From contig HF992499.1 of assembly GCA_000433455.1 (NCBI GenBank), forward strand, positions 80,866 through 144,865: 64,000 nucleotides of DNA, given 5' to 3'. The position numbers were made by a program, and so were the translations under genes. This document shows, piece by piece, positions 62,315 through 64,000 of this stretch (its first letter is position 1; every line of letters starts with the position of its first letter). The notes under the pieces are model-generated. The model saw only the letters and a list, made by a program, of their open reading frames with translations. It had not been told where the DNA came from and did no database searches. The stretch comes from Mycoplasma sp. CAG:877 (GTDB taxonomy: Bacteria; Bacillota_I; Bacilli_A; RF39; UBA660).

Positions 62315-64000
62315 ATGAGTTGTATATATTTTCCAATAGCAGCACTTTTAATTTCTGTGCTAGTTAATATAATATTTAGGACAAAAGAAAATGCAAATAA
62401 TTCCGAAACAAAGTTATACCATAAGTTGCTAACTGTTAATTTATGTCAGACAATATATGATGTTATAGCTGTGATCCTAATGAAAAACATTCCAGATTTA
62501 CCAGTAGCAATCTCTGGAATGATTATGAAATTTGACTACTTATTTATTACATATTGGTTAGCAAACCTTCTATTATATGTAAGTACTGTATCATCAGCAA
62601 ATATGAATACGAAATTAAAAAAATCAGTCTTAGTAGCAAACACTATATTTGCCATTATAATTTTACTCCTACCAATTGAAGTTATAAACAAGGGAGAAGT
62701 ATTAGATTCGTATGGTTTATCATATGATGTTGCCTTTGTAAATATAATATTGGCAATTACAGGAATAGTTTTCCTAATAATAAAATCTTTAAAAAATCAT
62801 AAAATGGAATATACAAATAAAAAGTATTTTCCAATTTATGTAATGCTTTCGCTACTTATCTTCTGCATTTTCATAAGAACAATTTTTCCAAATATAATAT
62901 TTGAACCATTTGTAATGGCCTTTGTCAATCTAATAATGTACTTTACAATTGAAAATCCCGATATAAAGATGATGACTGAACTAAATCTAGCAAAAGAACA
63001 AGCCGAAAAAGCTAACCGTGCTAAAAGTGACTTTTTATCTAGTATGTCTCATGAAATCAGAACTCCCTTAAATGCTATTGTTGGTCTATCAGAAGATATG
63101 GTAGAAAGAGGTACGGCACCTGATGACATGAAAGAAGATTTAAATGATGTTCTAGAAGCTTCAAAAACCCTACTTGAAATAGTAGGTAATATTATGGATA
63201 TAAATAAGATTGAAAGTGACAAATTAAAAATAGTTGAAACTACTTACAACTATCGTAAAGAAGCCGAACTTTTAGCAAAAATAAATTCAACTCGTATCGG
63301 TGAAAAACAAATAGAATTTAAAACAAATATTGCTGAAGATATTCCAGAATATTTATATGGTGATAGAGTTCATATAAAACAAATAATTAATAACTTACTA
63401 TCTAATGCTTTAAAATATACTAACGAAGGTGTTGTAGAATTCACTACTAAATGTATTAATGAAAATGACAATTGTCTTTTAATAATAAGCGTAAAAGATT
63501 CAGGACGTGGTATTAAAGCTGAAGACATTTCAAAACTATTTAATAAATTTGAACGTCTTGATATCGAAAAAAGTTCAACAACAGAAGGTACAGGTTTAGG
63601 TCTAGCAATCACAAAAAAACTTGTTGAGATGATGGGTGGTAAAATAAACGTTCAAAGTAGTTATGGAAAAGGTTCAATATTTATTGTTCAAATTCCTCAA
63701 AAAATTGATAAGACTCCACAACAAGAAGAAGTGTTATTAAAGCAACAATCAGCTGAACCATTACCAGACTATAGTAATAAGAAAGTTTTAATCGTAGATG
63801 ATAACAAATTAAATATCAAAGTAGCAAAACGTTCCCTAGAACCATTTAAGTTACAAATCGATACTTGTGAAAATGGTCAAGAATGTATTAATAAAATAAA
63901 TTTAGGAAACGAATACGATTTAATACTAATGGATATTATGATGCCTATAATGTCTGGAGAAACAGCCTTGAAAGAATTAAAGAAAAATCCATTATTTAAA
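62315..64000 (+). CDS. Hybrid sensor histidine kinase, incomplete at the window edge
   Basis: 562 codons are visible and the frame is still open. The first 215 residues form about seven membrane helices. HisKA follows with SHEIRTPLN (His246), then HATPase motifs [11 protein letters not shown] (N box), DSGRGI (G1) and GTGLGLAI (G2). Then comes a receiver domain with LIVDDNKLN and [11 protein letters not shown] (Asp540). ATG 62315, behind AGAGGTG, is used. As a hybrid kinase it needs an Hpt protein; the Hpt-receiver at 45621 is a candidate. Confidence 0.92.
   Translation, partial: MSCIYFPIAALLISVLVNIIFRTKENANNSETKLYHKLLTVNLCQTIYDVIAVILMKNIPDLPVAISGMIMKFDYLFITYWLANLLLYVSTVSSANMNTKLKKSVLVANTIFAIIILLLPIEVINKGEVLDSYGLSYDVAFVNIILAITGIVFLIIKSLKNHKMEYTNKKYFPIYVMLSLLIFCIFIRTIFPNIIFEPFVMAFVNLIMYFTIENPDIKMMTELNLAKEQAEKANRAKSDFLSSMSHEIRTPLNAIVGLSEDMVERGTAPDDMKEDLNDVLEASKTLLEIVGNIMDINKIESDKLKIVETTYNYRKEAELLAKINSTRIGEKQIEFKTNIAEDIPEYLYGDRVHIKQIINNLLSNALKYTNEGVVEFTTKCINENDNCLLIISVKDSGRGIKAEDISKLFNKFERLDIEKSSTTEGTGLGLAITKKLVEMMGGKINVQSSYGKGSIFIVQIPQKIDKTPQQEEVLLKQQSAEPLPDYSNKKVLIVDDNKLNIKVAKRSLEPFKLQIDTCENGQECINKINLGNEYDLILMDIMMPIMSGETALKELKKNPLFK

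Overview
The window looks like the chromosome of a very AT-rich Gram-positive-type bacterium of the Bacilli/Mollicutes-related branch, probably an uncultured gut lineage (RF39-like); the taxon is inference. Supporting signs are L27 made with a cleavable N-terminal extension and encoded beside the Prp protease, a DnaB-type replication initiator, AddAB, YugP, a sortase-like C-terminal signal, AT-rich Shine-Dalgarno-driven genes, and sigma-A promoters of the TTGACA-17-TATAAT type. TGA serves as a stop codon (for example at 45522 and 31085), so the standard bacterial code applies and not the Mycoplasma code. Almost every gene is on the + strand; only three small genes or transporters are on the - strand.

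Layout. 1-10 kb: tail of a wall-anchored protein, a class B PBP, acetyltransferase, RsgA, Nudix hydrolases, an ABC-F ATPase behind a four-segment attenuator with a 19-codon leader peptide, a coiled-coil protein and MraY. 10-15.3 kb: an ftsW/rodA-family gene split by a 4.27-kb element carrying a large serine recombinase and two YibE/F-like membrane proteins. 15.4-21.6 kb: a small protein, a giant repeat protein of about 1,615 residues and an overlapping ProA-like protein without its catalytic cysteine. 21.6-31.3 kb: DMT transporter, a broken Sua5 gene, a NatAB-like ABC exporter, two flavoproteins, YugP, a membrane-bound XRE regulator, then YceD and L32. 31.3-46.8 kb: AddB-AddA, a DinG-like helicase, two unknown proteins, the L21-Prp-L27 operon with its leader, Obg, an EEP-fold phosphoesterase, a Rossmann-like protein and an Hpt-receiver protein. 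46.9-57.1 kb: YebC, RuvAB-QueA, a GreA-like factor, Tgt, type II secretion/competence GspF and prepilin peptidase, DnaB and an HD protein. 57.1-64 kb: CBS-type pyrophosphatase, UppP, ZIP transporter, a CmpB-type membrane protein, a PlsC-like acyltransferase and a hybrid histidine kinase that runs off the end.

The three most notable observations are these. (1) The split SEDS gene is restored exactly in frame if the element leaves by recombination at a GG core, which is the arrangement of a reversible gene switch. (2) Ribosomal protein L32 carries the same N-terminal KLDIQxFA prosequence as L27, so it may be a second ribosomal substrate of the Prp protease encoded in this window. (3) The ABC-F gene has a leader peptide and mutually exclusive hairpins typical of antibiotic-sensing attenuation. 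No tRNA, rRNA or CRISPR array was recognised.
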